A stretch of DNA of 47,115 bases from Pseudomonas salomonii (GTDB lineage: Bacteria > Pseudomonadota > Gammaproteobacteria > Pseudomonadales > Pseudomonadaceae), in assembly GCF_900107155.1 (NCBI RefSeq), contig NZ_FNOX01000023.1:1-47115 (forward strand), in the 5' to 3' direction. The notes under the pieces are model-generated. The model saw only the letters and a list, made by a program, of their open reading frames with translations. It searched no databases and had not been told where the DNA came from. The position numbers and the translations under genes are program-made. Positions 8,640 through 20,418 of the stretch are shown piece by piece (the stretch's first letter is position 1; each line of letters begins with the position of its first letter).

Positions 8640-9845
8640 ATGTCGCCACGCCTCTCATCCTCGACTACCGACGGCCGCCTCAACCTTGAGCAGCAGCGCA
8701 AGCGCGCCAAGGAATTGTTGTCGCAGCTGAAAACCCTCGACCCGCTCGCCACCTTGTCCCAGGCCCAATGGCAGGTCGCCAAACAGCTGGGCTTGAGCAG
8801 TTGGCCCAAGCTCAAGGCGCATGTCGACGCCATCGACTTCGCCGCCCGCCACCCCGACTTTGCAGCCAGCGATGAAGCCCGCACCACCCACTGGCGCTGT
8901 GGCAGCGACATTGCCCACAGCCTGCAACTGGCCGGGTTCAAGGGGCAGTTGCGCATGCTCACCGATCCGTTGTGCATGGGGCCGGTACGCGATTTGCCCA
9001 GTGAAGATTTCCGCGCGATGCGCAGTGCCTTTATCAGCCAGGCGTTTGCCCTGAACGCGGCTGAAGTGACCCACCGCGTCGATGATGAATACAACCACCT
9101 GCACGCCCTGGCCAGCGCCGATCACAGCGTGTTGTGGTGCGAAGCGGACGCCTATGATCAGCTGTTTCTGGTCCGTGCGCTGGCCGGTCTTGAGCGCGCG
9201 CCGAAAAAGCTCGAGCTGATCGAGGTTGACCGTATTCCGGGAGTCGAACGCTTTATCGGCATCGGCCAACTGGCGCCCGATGTCTTGGCGTGGTTATGGC
9301 CGCAGCGCCGCTTGATCGACGACGCAGCGGTGCAATTGGCCCGACAGGCGTGGTCGGCTTACTGCGACAGCTCGCCGGTCACGCTTGCGCAATTGGCTCA
9401 CGGCAACCACCCGGCCCTGCCCCTTCTCGCCCCGGCGCTACTGCGTCAGCTACAGGAATTGCCGGGCGTTGAAGATGGCCTGTCACTGACTGAACGCTTG
9501 TCGCTACGCTACATCGCCGAGACCGGGCCGCTGCCGTTCGGCCGGGTGTTCGCTGAATTGATGGCCAAGCGTGAGCCGCTGCCGTTCCTGGGCGACATGA
9601 TGTTCCATGCGCTGCTGCGGCCATTGATAGACGGATCGAACCCCTTGCTGATAGAAACCGCAACCGAGCGCGACTGGCCGCGCCGCGAGTTGGCGCTGAC
9701 GCCATTGGGGCATCGAGTGCTGGGCGGCGAGGCTTATTGGTTGGACCACGCCGGGCATGAGCGCTGGGTCGGCGGCGTGTGCCTCAAGCCTGGCCAGCCG
9801 CATTGGGCACTGGCCCACGACAACCTGCCGGTGTGGCGCACCTGA
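8640..9845 (+). CDS. DUF1835 domain-containing protein
   Basis: 401 residues, no signal peptide or membrane segment. The N-terminal ~60 residues resemble the short helical leader (QQRKRAKELLSQLK ... GLSSWPKLKAHV) often found ahead of other domains. A DUF1835 domain follows (around 80-200, with WRCGSDIAHSLQLAGF and DPLCMGPV). The C-terminal region is probably the DUF3658-like partner domain. The biochemical role of this family is unknown. AAGGAG is 5 bases before the ATG at 8640, which decides the start. It is a single-gene unit, convergent with the receiver-like gene 7 bp downstream. Confidence 0.72.
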   Translation: MSPRLSSSTTDGRLNLEQQRKRAKELLSQLKTLDPLATLSQAQWQVAKQLGLSSWPKLKAHVDAIDFAARHPDFAASDEARTTHWRCGSDIAHSLQLAGFKGQLRMLTDPLCMGPVRDLPSEDFRAMRSAFISQAFALNAAEVTHRVDDEYNHLHALASADHSVLWCEADAYDQLFLVRALAGLERAPKKLELIEVDRIPGVERFIGIGQLAPDVLAWLWPQRRLIDDAAVQLARQAWSAYCDSSPVTLAQLAHGNHPALPLLAPALLRQLQELPGVEDGLSLTERLSLRYIAETGPLPFGRVFAELMAKREPLPFLGDMMFHALLRPLIDGSNPLLIETATERDWPRRELALTPLGHRVLGGEAYWLDHAGHERWVGGVCLKPGQPHWALAHDNLPVWRT

Positions 9846-9852
9846 GGCCGGC

Positions 9853-10374
9853 TCAGCGCTTGGGCGATAACCCGACGGCGCACGCCATCACTGCCGGGTC
9901 GCCCAGGTAAACGCTACGCGCAGCCGTCGTGGGTGCAGCGACCCGGCTGTCGACGGCGCGCAACATCGGTCGCTCAACCGTCGGCAGGCTATGCTGGGGG
10001 TCGACAATCTCCATGCAGCGGCGCAGCGAGTTGAAGTCCGGCGATTGCGACAGTGACAGGTGCAAGGTCTGGCTCACTGACACCGACACCACCGAGCTCT
10101 GTGCGCATTGCCCGTCGTAGATCAGCGTATGGCGAATCAATGGGTTGTCATGGCAGTACTTCAACAGGTTGACCTGCCGCGAACGCACCAGCGCCGTATT
10201 GATGATCAACAGGTCAAACGCCACGCAACCGGAGCGCGTCAACGCCTGCAATTCGTCGAACGAACTCAAGGGGGCGATGCGGTGGTAGCCCAGCTGGTTG
10301 AGCATTTTCTCCAGCTTGATCCGCTGCAGCAGGTCTGCATCGGCAATCAAAAGGCGTAACGCTTTATTGGACAT
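9853..10374 (-). CDS. Degenerate response-regulator receiver protein at the fimbria locus
   Basis: 173 residues. The first ~115 fold-predict as a receiver domain (LRLLIADADLLQRIKLEKMLNQLGY at the start, FDLLIINTALVRS around beta-3). The phosphoacceptor aspartate is replaced by asparagine (IIN), the usual acidic pair is D-A, and no beta-5 lysine is recognisable, so it probably cannot be phosphorylated in the normal way. The ~60-residue tail has no recognisable output domain. It is transcribed divergently from the chaperone gene of the fimbria locus. It shares a 188-bp regulatory region with two RcsB-like palindromes, one pointing at each gene. It may be an anti- or co-regulator of the Rcs-type circuit. 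I know of no named homologue. Confidence 0.65.
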   Translation of the reverse strand: MSNKALRLLIADADLLQRIKLEKMLNQLGYHRIAPLSSFDELQALTRSGCVAFDLLIINTALVRSRQVNLLKYCHDNPLIRHTLIYDGQCAQSSVVSVSVSQTLHLSLSQSPDFNSLRRCMEIVDPQHSLPTVERPMLRAVDSRVAAPTTAARSVYLGDPAVMACAVGLSPKR

Positions 10375-10453
10375 AGGGTAAACCTGACAGTTGGGCATCA
10401 GCGTCGATCATTCAACGTCGAACACGGTAACTGTCGGGGCGCGAACATGCCTT

Positions 10454-10467
10454 TAAGGCGATTCTGA
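10454..10467 (-). promoter_or_regulatory. RcsB-box-like palindrome facing the receiver-like gene
   Basis: On the minus strand the site reads TCAGAATCGCCTTA, which matches 12 of 14 positions of the palindrome in front of the pilin gene (TAAGAATCGTCTTA). It lies 80 bp upstream of the receiver-like gene's ATG. Together with the site at 10487-10500 it forms a 10-bp perfect inverted repeat (AGGCGATTCT and AGAATCGCCT). A TACCGT hexamer 24 nt downstream on the minus strand (10424-10429) resembles the -10-like TACCAT seen on the other side. Functional assignment is inference from the RcsB gene in this locus. Confidence 0.5.
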
Positions 10468-10486
10468 AACGGCCACTGTGCACTTT

Positions 10487-10529
10487 TAAGAATCGCCTCA
10501 AAGCCCTCGCACTCACCCGCCCCTACCAT
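10487..10529 (+). promoter_or_regulatory. RcsB-box-like palindrome and -10-like element before the chaperone/adhesin unit
   Basis: TAAGAATCGCCTCA at 10487-10500 matches 12 of 14 positions of the pilin-promoter palindrome. Exactly 23 nt after it lies TACCAT (10524-10529), a 4/6 match to a -10 element. The pilin promoter has the same 23-nt distance (20338-20360). The -35 region would abut the palindrome, a class II-activator geometry. The chaperone start codon follows 33 bp later. Confidence 0.55.
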
Positions 10530-10562
10530 GGCTGCGTTCCCACACGTTGCCATGGAATTTTT

Positions 10563-11252
10563 GTGTTCATGTTTTTACTCAGAATGATGCTGCTGGCCGG
10601 CGGGCTGCTGGTGCTCGCGCCACCGCCGGCCAGCGCGGCGCTGAAGATCGAAGGCACACGCCTGATTTATTACGGCCAGGACAAGGCCGCCGGCATCAGC
10701 GTGGTCAACCCGGCCTCACAGCAAGTGGTGGTGCAAACCTGGATCACCGCTGAAGACGAATCGCCTGGCAGCCCTGTGCCGTTTGTTGCCACCGAACCCT
10801 TGGTGCAACTGGGCGCCGGCGAGCATCACAGGCTGCGCATCCTGTATGCCGGTGAAGGCTTGCCCGCCGATCGCGAATCGCTGTTCTGGCTCAATATCAT
10901 GGAGATTCCGCTCAAATCCGCCGACCCCAACAGCGTGCAGTTTGCGATACGCCAACGGCTCAAGCTGTTCTATCGGCCACCCGCGCTCAAGGGTGGCTCG
11001 GCCGAGGCGCTGCAGCAGTTGGTGTGGAGCCGCGATGATCACAGCGTCATCGCCCACAACCCAAGCGCATTCCACCTGTCGTTGATCGATGTGCAAACGG
11101 ACACCCAGCCGCTCAGCGACTACCTGCTGCTCAAACCCCATGAGAGCAAGCGCCTGAGTACAGCGACCGCCTTGCCTGCCGGGTCCACCTTTCACTTCAC
11201 CAACATCAACGATATCGGTTTACAGGCCCGTCATAGCGCGGTGCTCAAGTGA
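10563..11252 (+). CDS. Periplasmic fimbrial chaperone (PapD-like), first of two
   Basis: 229 residues with a signal peptide (hydrophobic LLAGGLLVLAPPPASA, cleavage near ASA-ALK). The two Ig-like domains of pilus chaperones follow. Hallmarks are GISVVNPASQQVVVQTWI (start of the G1/F1 subunit-capping region), the ADRESLFWLNIMEIP signature, the positively charged cleft, and RQRLKLFYRP at the end of domain 1. It would hold fimbrial subunits, probably the adhesin encoded next, for delivery to the usher. The GTG at 10563 has GGA 6 bases upstream. The ATG at 10569 is an alternative. Its end overlaps a possible GTG start of the adhesin gene by 4 bp. Confidence 0.88.
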   Translation: MFMFLLRMMLLAGGLLVLAPPPASAALKIEGTRLIYYGQDKAAGISVVNPASQQVVVQTWITAEDESPGSPVPFVATEPLVQLGAGEHHRLRILYAGEGLPADRESLFWLNIMEIPLKSADPNSVQFAIRQRLKLFYRPPALKGGSAEALQQLVWSRDDHSVIAHNPSAFHLSLIDVQTDTQPLSDYLLLKPHESKRLSTATALPAGSTFHFTNINDIGLQARHSAVLK

Positions 11253-11275
11253 TCAATCGCGGGAAACCTGCATTT

Positions 11276-12259
11276 ATGTCTCTCACCAAACGTTTACTGC
11301 CCCTGCTGCTGTGCGGCTGCGCGGCCCTCCCCGCCACAAGCTATGCGCTGTCGTGCGTCGAAGATGGCAGCGGCGCCTATGTCGATATCAACCCGCTTGG
11401 CACCTCACTGGCGGTTGCGGCTGATGCACCGGACGGCACGATCATCTGGGAGTCGGGCCCACGCTCCACGAATGTGTTGTGCAAGGACGACCGCAATCAC
11501 GGCCGCGAAGAAGTGTATTTCTACGTCAACCCGGCCAACGTCAGCATCGGCCAAGGCATCCGCGTAGGCATCCGTTACAACAACGCGCCCATCACCCAAA
11601 GCACCGGCAAGGTCGGCACCGGTTTTTACTCCGACCGCGGTTGCAACTGGTCCAATTGCACAGGCTGGGACAAGGCACGCTTTACCCTGAACTTCAGTGT
11701 ATTCATCGAAAAATACGGCAAGACACCGCCCAGCGGTCAAGCCAGCACCCTGGCGCAATATCGCGTGTTCCAGCTCGACGGCGTACGCGGGCTCAACACC
11801 AACCCCAACAGCAACCTCAACTACATCGTCACCGGCATGAACGACATCCGCTTCGTGCCCTGCGCCCCGGAACTGACCATTACCCCCAGTGTGGTCAACT
11901 TCCCCACGCCATCACGCAAGGCGCAGGTCGGCGCCGTGGCCAGCACCGCGAACTTCAACCTCAGCCTGCGCAAAGTCTGTGACACGCCCTACACCGTCAA
12001 TGCACGCTTCGCCACCACCCCGGGGGGCGGCAGTGTCATCAACGGCTTGCTGGTGCCGGCCAACAACAGCTCGGTGGGCATCTCATTGTCTCGCGCCGAC
12101 AGCGATCAGCGCCTGCCCTTCAATGACTGGTTTACGTTGCAGACACTGATGGGCTCCGGCCAGGCACGCAATGATTTTCGTGCCGACCTGAGCTGGCGCA
12201 CCCTGCCGATTCCGGGGGCCTTCGAAGCCGCGGTGGTGGTGGACATGTTTTACAAGTAG
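11276..12259 (+). CDS. Two-domain fimbrial tip adhesin
   Basis: 327 residues. A signal peptide (MSLTKRLLPLLLCGCAALPATSYA) is followed by an N-terminal domain of ~170 residues with several cysteines, plausibly receptor-binding. The C-terminal pilin-like domain starts around PELTITPSVVNFPTP and ends AAVVVDMFYK, the beta-strand that is capped or donated in chaperone-usher assembly. The penultimate aromatic pattern is usual for such subunits. An in-frame GTG at 11249 overlapping the chaperone stop is the alternative start. The ATG at 11276 gives the better signal peptide. By position it corresponds to the adhesin genes of Pseudomonas cup clusters such as cupD4, but here it is split from the pilin-chaperone-usher genes by the regulators. 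Confidence 0.78.
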   Translation: MSLTKRLLPLLLCGCAALPATSYALSCVEDGSGAYVDINPLGTSLAVAADAPDGTIIWESGPRSTNVLCKDDRNHGREEVYFYVNPANVSIGQGIRVGIRYNNAPITQSTGKVGTGFYSDRGCNWSNCTGWDKARFTLNFSVFIEKYGKTPPSGQASTLAQYRVFQLDGVRGLNTNPNSNLNYIVTGMNDIRFVPCAPELTITPSVVNFPTPSRKAQVGAVASTANFNLSLRKVCDTPYTVNARFATTPGGGSVINGLLVPANNSSVGISLSRADSDQRLPFNDWFTLQTLMGSGQARNDFRADLSWRTLPIPGAFEAAVVVDMFYK

Positions 12260-12269
12260 CCGACGACTT

Positions 12270-12312
12270 TAAGGATCGTCTTATGCCGTTGGCATCGATA
12301 TGCCACTACTCT
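12270..12312 (+). promoter_or_regulatory. RcsB-box-like palindrome and -10-like element overlapping the first kinase start
   Basis: TAAGGATCGTCTTA at 12270-12283 is identical in 13 of 14 positions to the pilin-promoter palindrome and covers the 23-bp gap between adhesin and kinase genes. It includes the kinase's AAGGA ribosome site and the A of its ATG. Exactly 23 nt later is TACTCT (12307-12312), which is 5/6 identical to the pilin's TATTCT. If it is a promoter, transcription would start near 12319, where an in-frame ATG occurs. Confidence 0.5.
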
Positions 12313-15117
12313 GCGCCGATGCGATTGAAAAGTTATCTGCTCCAGATCAACCCCGTCCTCTCCCGACCCGAAGCAGCCAGAAGGCTGCTTCGTATTTTTG
12401 CGAGCGTGCTGCTGGTGGGCATCTTGAGCGGGGTCTATACCTTTCTGCTGTCGACCTTCAACAACGACATTTCCCAGCGCCGCGGCTACATGAGCAGCGC
12501 CATCGCCGAAGCCCACACCTTTTTCACCAACCGCGAGGCCCTGCTGCAAAGCCTGAGCCTGTCGGCGGTGCGCAAGCAGTCCAGGCTCTACCCTTCCTCC
12601 GCGGAAGAACAACACCTGGAGCTGGGCAGCACACCCGGCAACCAGTGGAGCATCTGGCTGACCGCACGCATGCGCGACTACCTCAAGGCCAAGCAGCTCA
12701 ACCTGCTGTATGTGAACGCCGGCCCCAGCCCACAGGTGACGCGGCTGTATGACGCCACCCCACAGGTGCTGCCGATTTCCAAATGCATGCTCAACCGCCT
12801 CAAGGCCTTGCAGCACAACGACACGGCCAGGCTCAACGAGTTGTGGCTGAGCGACAACACCGAAGGCCATTCGCACCTGTACCTCTTCAGCCGCCTCGAC
12901 GAACACGCCCCCGACTCCGGCTGGCTGGGCCTGGAGATGGAGAGCCGTGAAGTGTCCATCACCCTCAGCGACCAGAGTGCCGGTGAGTTCATGATGCTCA
13001 ACTCCCAGGGCATGCTGGTGTTCACCAACAGCACCGACACGCAGCTCAAACAGCAACATTTGCGGCCCGGCGAAGAAAGCTTTTTCGGTTTTGTCGGCAA
13101 CGGCTTGCTGCCCGACCACCTGGTGATCCGCAAACACTTGAAGTCCTCGGAATGGCAGTTGATGTATTCCATCGACCTGCGCGCGGTGGTCACCGGCCTG
13201 TGGAAACAGCTGCTCGGCTCGCTGTTGTTCTGCCTGATGAGCCTGACCCTGATCTGGCTGGTGATGCGCCGCGTCGACCAGCGTTTCATTATTCCGTCGA
13301 TTCATCGCATCCAGGCGTTGATCGAAAGCGAAGCCTTTGGCCGCGACGTGATCCAGATCGCGCCCGTGGCCCTTTGCGTGCTGCGCCGCACCGACGGCCA
13401 GGTGGTGCTGGAAAATACCCTGGCCCAGCAATGGCTGGGCAACGGCCCGGAACGCGAGGCATTGCGGGCCGGCTGGATCGAGCAAGCCTTCGCCCAAGGC
13501 CCGTGCGAACGCAGTGATTACTTTGAAACCATTGATGGCCGCCACCTGTACCTGAGCAGTGCGCCCACCCGTTATAAAGGCGAAGACGTGCTGTTTTGCG
13601 CATTCAGCGATATCAGTGCGCGCAAGCAGGTCGAAGCCGCGCTGGAAGAAGCACGCCAGTCGGCGGACGCCGCCAACGCCGCCAAGACCCTGTTCCTGGC
13701 GACCATGAGCCATGAAATCCGCACGCCGCTGTATGGCGTGCTCGGCACCCTCGAACTGCTGGCGCGCACACAGCTGGATGCGCAGCAAAGGGACTACCTG
13801 CACGCCATCGAAGGCTCATCGTCGACCTTGTTGCAGTTGATCTGCGACGTGCTCGATGTGTCGAAGATCGAAGCCGGGCAGCTGGCGTTGGAAATGAGCG
13901 AGTTTTCAGCGCTGGAGCTGGTGCATGAAATCATTCAGGGCTATGCCGCTGCCGCCCAGGGCAAAGGCTTGCAGCTGTATGCCTGCTTCGACCCGAAGCT
14001 GCCCGAACGGCTGATCGGCGACGTGACGCGCATTCGCCAGATTCTGAATAACCTGCTCAACAATGCGGTGAAGTTCACCGACTACGGGCGCGTGGTGCTG
14101 CGCGTCAAGGTGCTGGGCCGCGACGGTGAACGCTCCAGCCTGTTGTGGCAGGTCTCGGACACCGGCAAAGGCATCGCCCAGGAAGATCAGGCGATGATTT
14201 TCGAGCCGTTTTACCAGAGTGAAGGCAACACCAATGTGGTCGCCGGCACCGGCCTGGGCCTGCCGATCTGTCAGCGCCTGACCGAATTGATGAACGGCAA
14301 CATCCGCATGGTCAGTGAACTGGGCCTGGGCAGCAGTTTCAGCCTGATCCTGCCGCTGGAAGAAGCGCCGACCACGCCGATGACCGCGCTGTTGCCCGAG
14401 ACCATTTACGTGGCGTCGCCGATTCCGGAACTGGCCAACTCGGTCAGCGGCTGGCTGCGCCGCTGGGGCGCCAGGGCCCAGGCCGGCCTGCCGACGTTGC
14501 CGGACACCCACCTGCTGCTGCAAGTGCACCCTGGCAGTGTCGACCCGCTGCTCGCGCCCGAATGGCCGGGGCCGGTGATTCACGTGAGCAGCAATGCCTG
14601 CACCAGCGTGGAGGCCGAAGGCGGTGCCTGGCACGTCAACCTCAACCATCTGGGTGCGATTCATCAGGCCGTGAGCCAGGCGCAAGGGCTGTGGGTGGCC
14701 CGTGCCGATGAGCACACGCGCCAGCGTGACCTGAACAAACTCAACCTGCACCTGCTGGTGGCCGAAGACAACATCATCAACCAGCTGATTTTGCGTGACC
14801 AACTCGAAGAACTCGGCTGCACCGTGGAGCTGGCGGCCGATGGTCAGGAAGCGTTGCAGCTGTACACCGCCGGTAACTTCGACGTGGTGTTGACGGACGT
14901 GAACATGCCCCACATCAACGGCTATGAATTGGCCCGCGAACTGCGCCGCCAAGGCTGCCCGTTGCCGATTATCGGGGCCACCGCCAACGCCATGCGCGGC
15001 GAGGCCGACCTGTGCCTGGCCGCCGGCATGAACCATTGCCTGGTCAAACCCTTTGCGTTGCGGGCTCTATTCAACTCCCTGGCGCCTTATGCACGGATCA
15101 CCCATGAAGCCCCTTAG
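12283..15117 (+). CDS. Hybrid sensor histidine kinase, RcsC/PvrS-like, without HPt domain
   Basis: 944 residues in the inner membrane. Helix 1 is about 37-57 and helix 2 about 308-330, with a ~250-residue periplasmic sensor between them. A short PAS-like segment, a HisKA domain with H477 in SHEIRTPLYG and a HATPase domain (NLLNNAVKFTD, SDTGKGIA, GTGLGLPI) follow. The C-terminal receiver has D872 in LTDVNMP. There is no C-terminal HPt domain, so its phosphate must pass through another protein, probably the kinase at 16381-19554. AAGGA is 7 bases before the ATG at 12283. An ATG at 12319 is a possible second start. It is part of the Rcs/Pvr-like circuit controlling the fimbria genes. It overlaps the EAL gene by 14 bp. 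Confidence 0.88.
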   Translation: MPLASICHYSAPMRLKSYLLQINPVLSRPEAARRLLRIFASVLLVGILSGVYTFLLSTFNNDISQRRGYMSSAIAEAHTFFTNREALLQSLSLSAVRKQSRLYPSSAEEQHLELGSTPGNQWSIWLTARMRDYLKAKQLNLLYVNAGPSPQVTRLYDATPQVLPISKCMLNRLKALQHNDTARLNELWLSDNTEGHSHLYLFSRLDEHAPDSGWLGLEMESREVSITLSDQSAGEFMMLNSQGMLVFTNSTDTQLKQQHLRPGEESFFGFVGNGLLPDHLVIRKHLKSSEWQLMYSIDLRAVVTGLWKQLLGSLLFCLMSLTLIWLVMRRVDQRFIIPSIHRIQALIESEAFGRDVIQIAPVALCVLRRTDGQVVLENTLAQQWLGNGPEREALRAGWIEQAFAQGPCERSDYFETIDGRHLYLSSAPTRYKGEDVLFCAFSDISARKQVEAALEEARQSADAANAAKTLFLATMSHEIRTPLYGVLGTLELLARTQLDAQQRDYLHAIEGSSSTLLQLICDVLDVSKIEAGQLALEMSEFSALELVHEIIQGYAAAAQGKGLQLYACFDPKLPERLIGDVTRIRQILNNLLNNAVKFTDYGRVVLRVKVLGRDGERSSLLWQVSDTGKGIAQEDQAMIFEPFYQSEGNTNVVAGTGLGLPICQRLTELMNGNIRMVSELGLGSSFSLILPLEEAPTTPMTALLPETIYVASPIPELANSVSGWLRRWGARAQAGLPTLPDTHLLLQVHPGSVDPLLAPEWPGPVIHVSSNACTSVEAEGGAWHVNLNHLGAIHQAVSQAQGLWVARADEHTRQRDLNKLNLHLLVAEDNIINQLILRDQLEELGCTVELAADGQEALQLYTAGNFDVVLTDVNMPHINGYELARELRRQGCPLPIIGATANAMRGEADLCLAAGMNHCLVKPFALRALFNSLAPYARITHEAP

Positions 15118-16297
15118 TATTTTGATTGTTGAGGACCATCCCCTGCAGCACATCTACCTGCAGCACTTGCTCAGTGAGTTGGGGGATTTCAGGCTGGAAA
15201 GCGCCGAGGACGGCAAGCAAGCGCTGGAGCGTTTGCGCCAGCGCGATTTCGACCTGGTACTGACCGACCTGCTGATGCCCGGCATGGACGGCGTGCAATT
15301 TATCCAGTGCCTGGCCAACCTGCGCTGCAAGCCGGCCCTGGCGATCATGAGCGCCGCCTCGCGGCGCATGCTGATGGCCGCCAGCCTGGTGGCGAAAAAC
15401 CTCGATGTTCAAGTGATCGGGCTGATCTCCAAGCCGGTTAACGCCGAGGCGTTACGCAACCTGGTCGATCAGCTCAGGAACACCGTGCGCAAGCCCTCCC
15501 CCGAACTGCCCGAACACCTGGACATCGACCGCCAGACGCTGGTGCAGGCCATGAGCAGTGGCCAGTTGCAAGCCTGGTTCCAGCCGAAAAAATCCCTCGC
15601 CAACGGGCGTATCGTCGCCGCCGAAGCCCTGGTGCGCTGGATGCACCCCGAGCAAGGCGTGATGCTGCCGGCCGCGTTCCTGCCGGCGATCAAGGCCTTC
15701 GAGCTGGAAGAACGGCTGTTGTGGCTGGTGCTCAAACAGGCGATTCACGCCCAGGAGCAGTGGCGCCAGCGCGGCTATGAAATCCCGGTGGCGATCAACC
15801 TGCCCACCCACCTGCTCAACAGCCATGACCTGGCGGACCGCTTGCTGGAGTTCGTGCTGCACCACGACGGCATCCCGGGGATGATCTGCTTCGAGTTGAT
15901 GGAATGCTCGGTGCCCCAAGACATCAGCAACTTCTACGCCGGCGCCTGCCGCTTGCGCATCAAAGGCTTCGGCTTGTCCCAGGATGATTTCGGCAAGGGC
16001 TACAGCTCGTACCTCAACCTGGTCTCCACACCGTTTACCGAACTGAAGATCGACCAGGCGCTGGTGCAGGGCAGCCACGACAACGAAGGCATCGCCCAGG
16101 CGTTGGCGAGCATCATCGCACTGGGCCGCAAGCTCGGCCTCACGGTGGTCGCCGAAGGCGTGGAAACGCCTCAACAATTGGCGTTACTGCGCAAAATCGA
16201 CTGCAATCAGGTGCAAGGCTTCCTGATCTCCCACGCGGTCTCTTCGGACCAATTTCAGCAGCTACTGAACAATGATGGCCCCGCGACATCTCACTAG
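15104..16297 (+). CDS. REC-EAL response regulator, probable c-di-GMP phosphodiesterase (PvrR-like)
   Basis: 397 residues. A receiver domain has D55 (LTDLLMPGMDG) and K110, and an EAL domain occupies about 145-390. All residues expected for activity are present: E174 in EALVRW, N232, E264 in FELMECSV, D294-D295 in DDFGKGYSS, K315, E351 and Q371. It should therefore hydrolyse c-di-GMP when activated. In P. aeruginosa PA14 the equivalent protein PvrR sits with PvrS, RcsC and RcsB next to the cupD fimbria genes and opposes their expression or biofilm formation. Its ATG lies 14 bp inside the kinase gene, so the pair is translationally coupled. Confidence 0.88.
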   Translation: MKPLSILIVEDHPLQHIYLQHLLSELGDFRLESAEDGKQALERLRQRDFDLVLTDLLMPGMDGVQFIQCLANLRCKPALAIMSAASRRMLMAASLVAKNLDVQVIGLISKPVNAEALRNLVDQLRNTVRKPSPELPEHLDIDRQTLVQAMSSGQLQAWFQPKKSLANGRIVAAEALVRWMHPEQGVMLPAAFLPAIKAFELEERLLWLVLKQAIHAQEQWRQRGYEIPVAINLPTHLLNSHDLADRLLEFVLHHDGIPGMICFELMECSVPQDISNFYAGACRLRIKGFGLSQDDFGKGYSSYLNLVSTPFTELKIDQALVQGSHDNEGIAQALASIIALGRKLGLTVVAEGVETPQQLALLRKIDCNQVQGFLISHAVSSDQFQQLLNNDGPATSH

Positions 16298-16380
16298 CTG
16301 GAGGCCCCGGATTATTTGCTCTTTTACAAGGAGCAAGCTCTGTCCAGTGCCGATTTGTCCTGCGCCTGCGGAAACCCCTG

Positions 16381-19554
<3,174 letters not shown>

Positions 19555-19577
19555 ACTGGCACTACGGACGGCCCTCT

Positions 19578-20225
19578 ATGAAAAAATTCAACGTGGTAAT
19601 CGCGGACGATCACCCGATCGTATTGCTGGGTGTTCGCGAGTTGGTGGAGCGCGACACACGCTTCCAGGTGGTCGGCGAGGCTGTGTGTTCGGCCGGCCTG
19701 ATCGCGCTGTTGCAGCACCAGGGTGCCGACATCGTGATCACCGACTACAACATGCCGGGCGACTCGCCCTACGGCGACGGGCTCAAATTGGTGGAGTACC
19801 TGAAGCGGCATTTTCCGCAGGTGCAGATCCTGATCCTGACGATGATTTCCAATCACCTGATCCTCACCCGCCTGCAAGAGCTGGGTGTGGTCGGCATCAT
19901 CCAGAAAAGCCAGTTGCACACCGAGATTCAACTGGCGCTCAAGGCGATCGCCCAGCAGAGCGCCTATCGCAGCCTGGAACCGCCAAAAACCTCGGTAGTC
20001 GAGACCCTTACGGCTATTGACGAGCGCTTTACCAGTTTGTCGCCCAAAGAGTTCGAGATCCTGCGTTTATTTATTTCCGGCATGAGCGTCAGTGATATAG
20101 CTCGCCGTCAGAACCGCAGTTCAAAGACCATCAGCGCGCAAAAAATATCGGCCATGCGCAAACTTGAAGTGAGCAGCGATCAGGACCTGCTCGCTTATTG
20201 CCTGGCGCGCAATATTTTCAACTAA
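19578..20225 (+). CDS. rcsB: RcsB-type response regulator (receiver plus LuxR-type DNA-binding domain)
   Basis: 215 residues, close to the 216 of E. coli RcsB. The receiver has FNVVIADDHPIVLLGVRELVE, phosphoacceptor D56 in ITDYNMPGDSPYGDGLKLVEYLKRHFP, and K in IIQKSQ. The LuxR-type helix-turn-helix (SPKEFEILRLFISGMSVSDIARR) carries the recognition region NRSSKTISAQKISAMRKL, nearly identical to the enterobacterial NRSIKTISSQKKSAMMKL. A similar DNA target is therefore expected. The ATG at 19578 is preferred to a TTG at 19551 because it matches the family N-terminus. It stands directly upstream of the pilin operon, whose promoter carries an RcsB-like box. The likely role is activation of the fimbria genes. 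Confidence 0.9.
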   Translation: MKKFNVVIADDHPIVLLGVRELVERDTRFQVVGEAVCSAGLIALLQHQGADIVITDYNMPGDSPYGDGLKLVEYLKRHFPQVQILILTMISNHLILTRLQELGVVGIIQKSQLHTEIQLALKAIAQQSAYRSLEPPKTSVVETLTAIDERFTSLSPKEFEILRLFISGMSVSDIARRQNRSSKTISAQKISAMRKLEVSSDQDLLAYCLARNIFN

Positions 20226-20323
20226 CCCACAACTAGCAAGCCATTTAAACAATGGCTTCGCCCTTTATTTTCCGGGTATTCACGCGCCCTCCAGCCGTTC
20301 TAAACCGCCTGCTTCCTGACTTA

Positions 20324-20366
20324 TAAGAATCGTCTTATTCGCTCGCCCGCCCTCGCCGCTTATTCT
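20324..20366 (+). promoter_or_regulatory. RcsB-box-like palindrome and -10-like element of the pilin promoter
   Basis: TAAGAATCGTCTTA at 20324-20337 has perfect arms TAAGA/TCTTA and matches 11 of 14 positions of the enterobacterial RcsAB box TAAGAATATTCCTA. TATTCT (20361-20366) lies 23 nt after it as a -10 candidate, so the -35 position (20338-20343) abuts the palindrome. The pilin ATG is at 20419. It is the best of four such sites in the locus. Confidence 0.6.
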
Positions 20367-20418
20367 CCTCTCGCAGTTCAACAACAGCACTTTCCAACTA
20401 ACACTAACGGACATCATC

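Noticed and set aside
12250..13803. 517-codon open frame antisense to the first hybrid kinase
   Set aside because: GC-rich third positions make long antisense frames common. The kinase domains on the plus strand explain this DNA.
16316..16336. Inverted repeat TTGCTC/GAGCAA before the second kinase
   Set aside because: Six base pairs with a 9-base loop and no match to the RcsB-like box. Could easily be chance.
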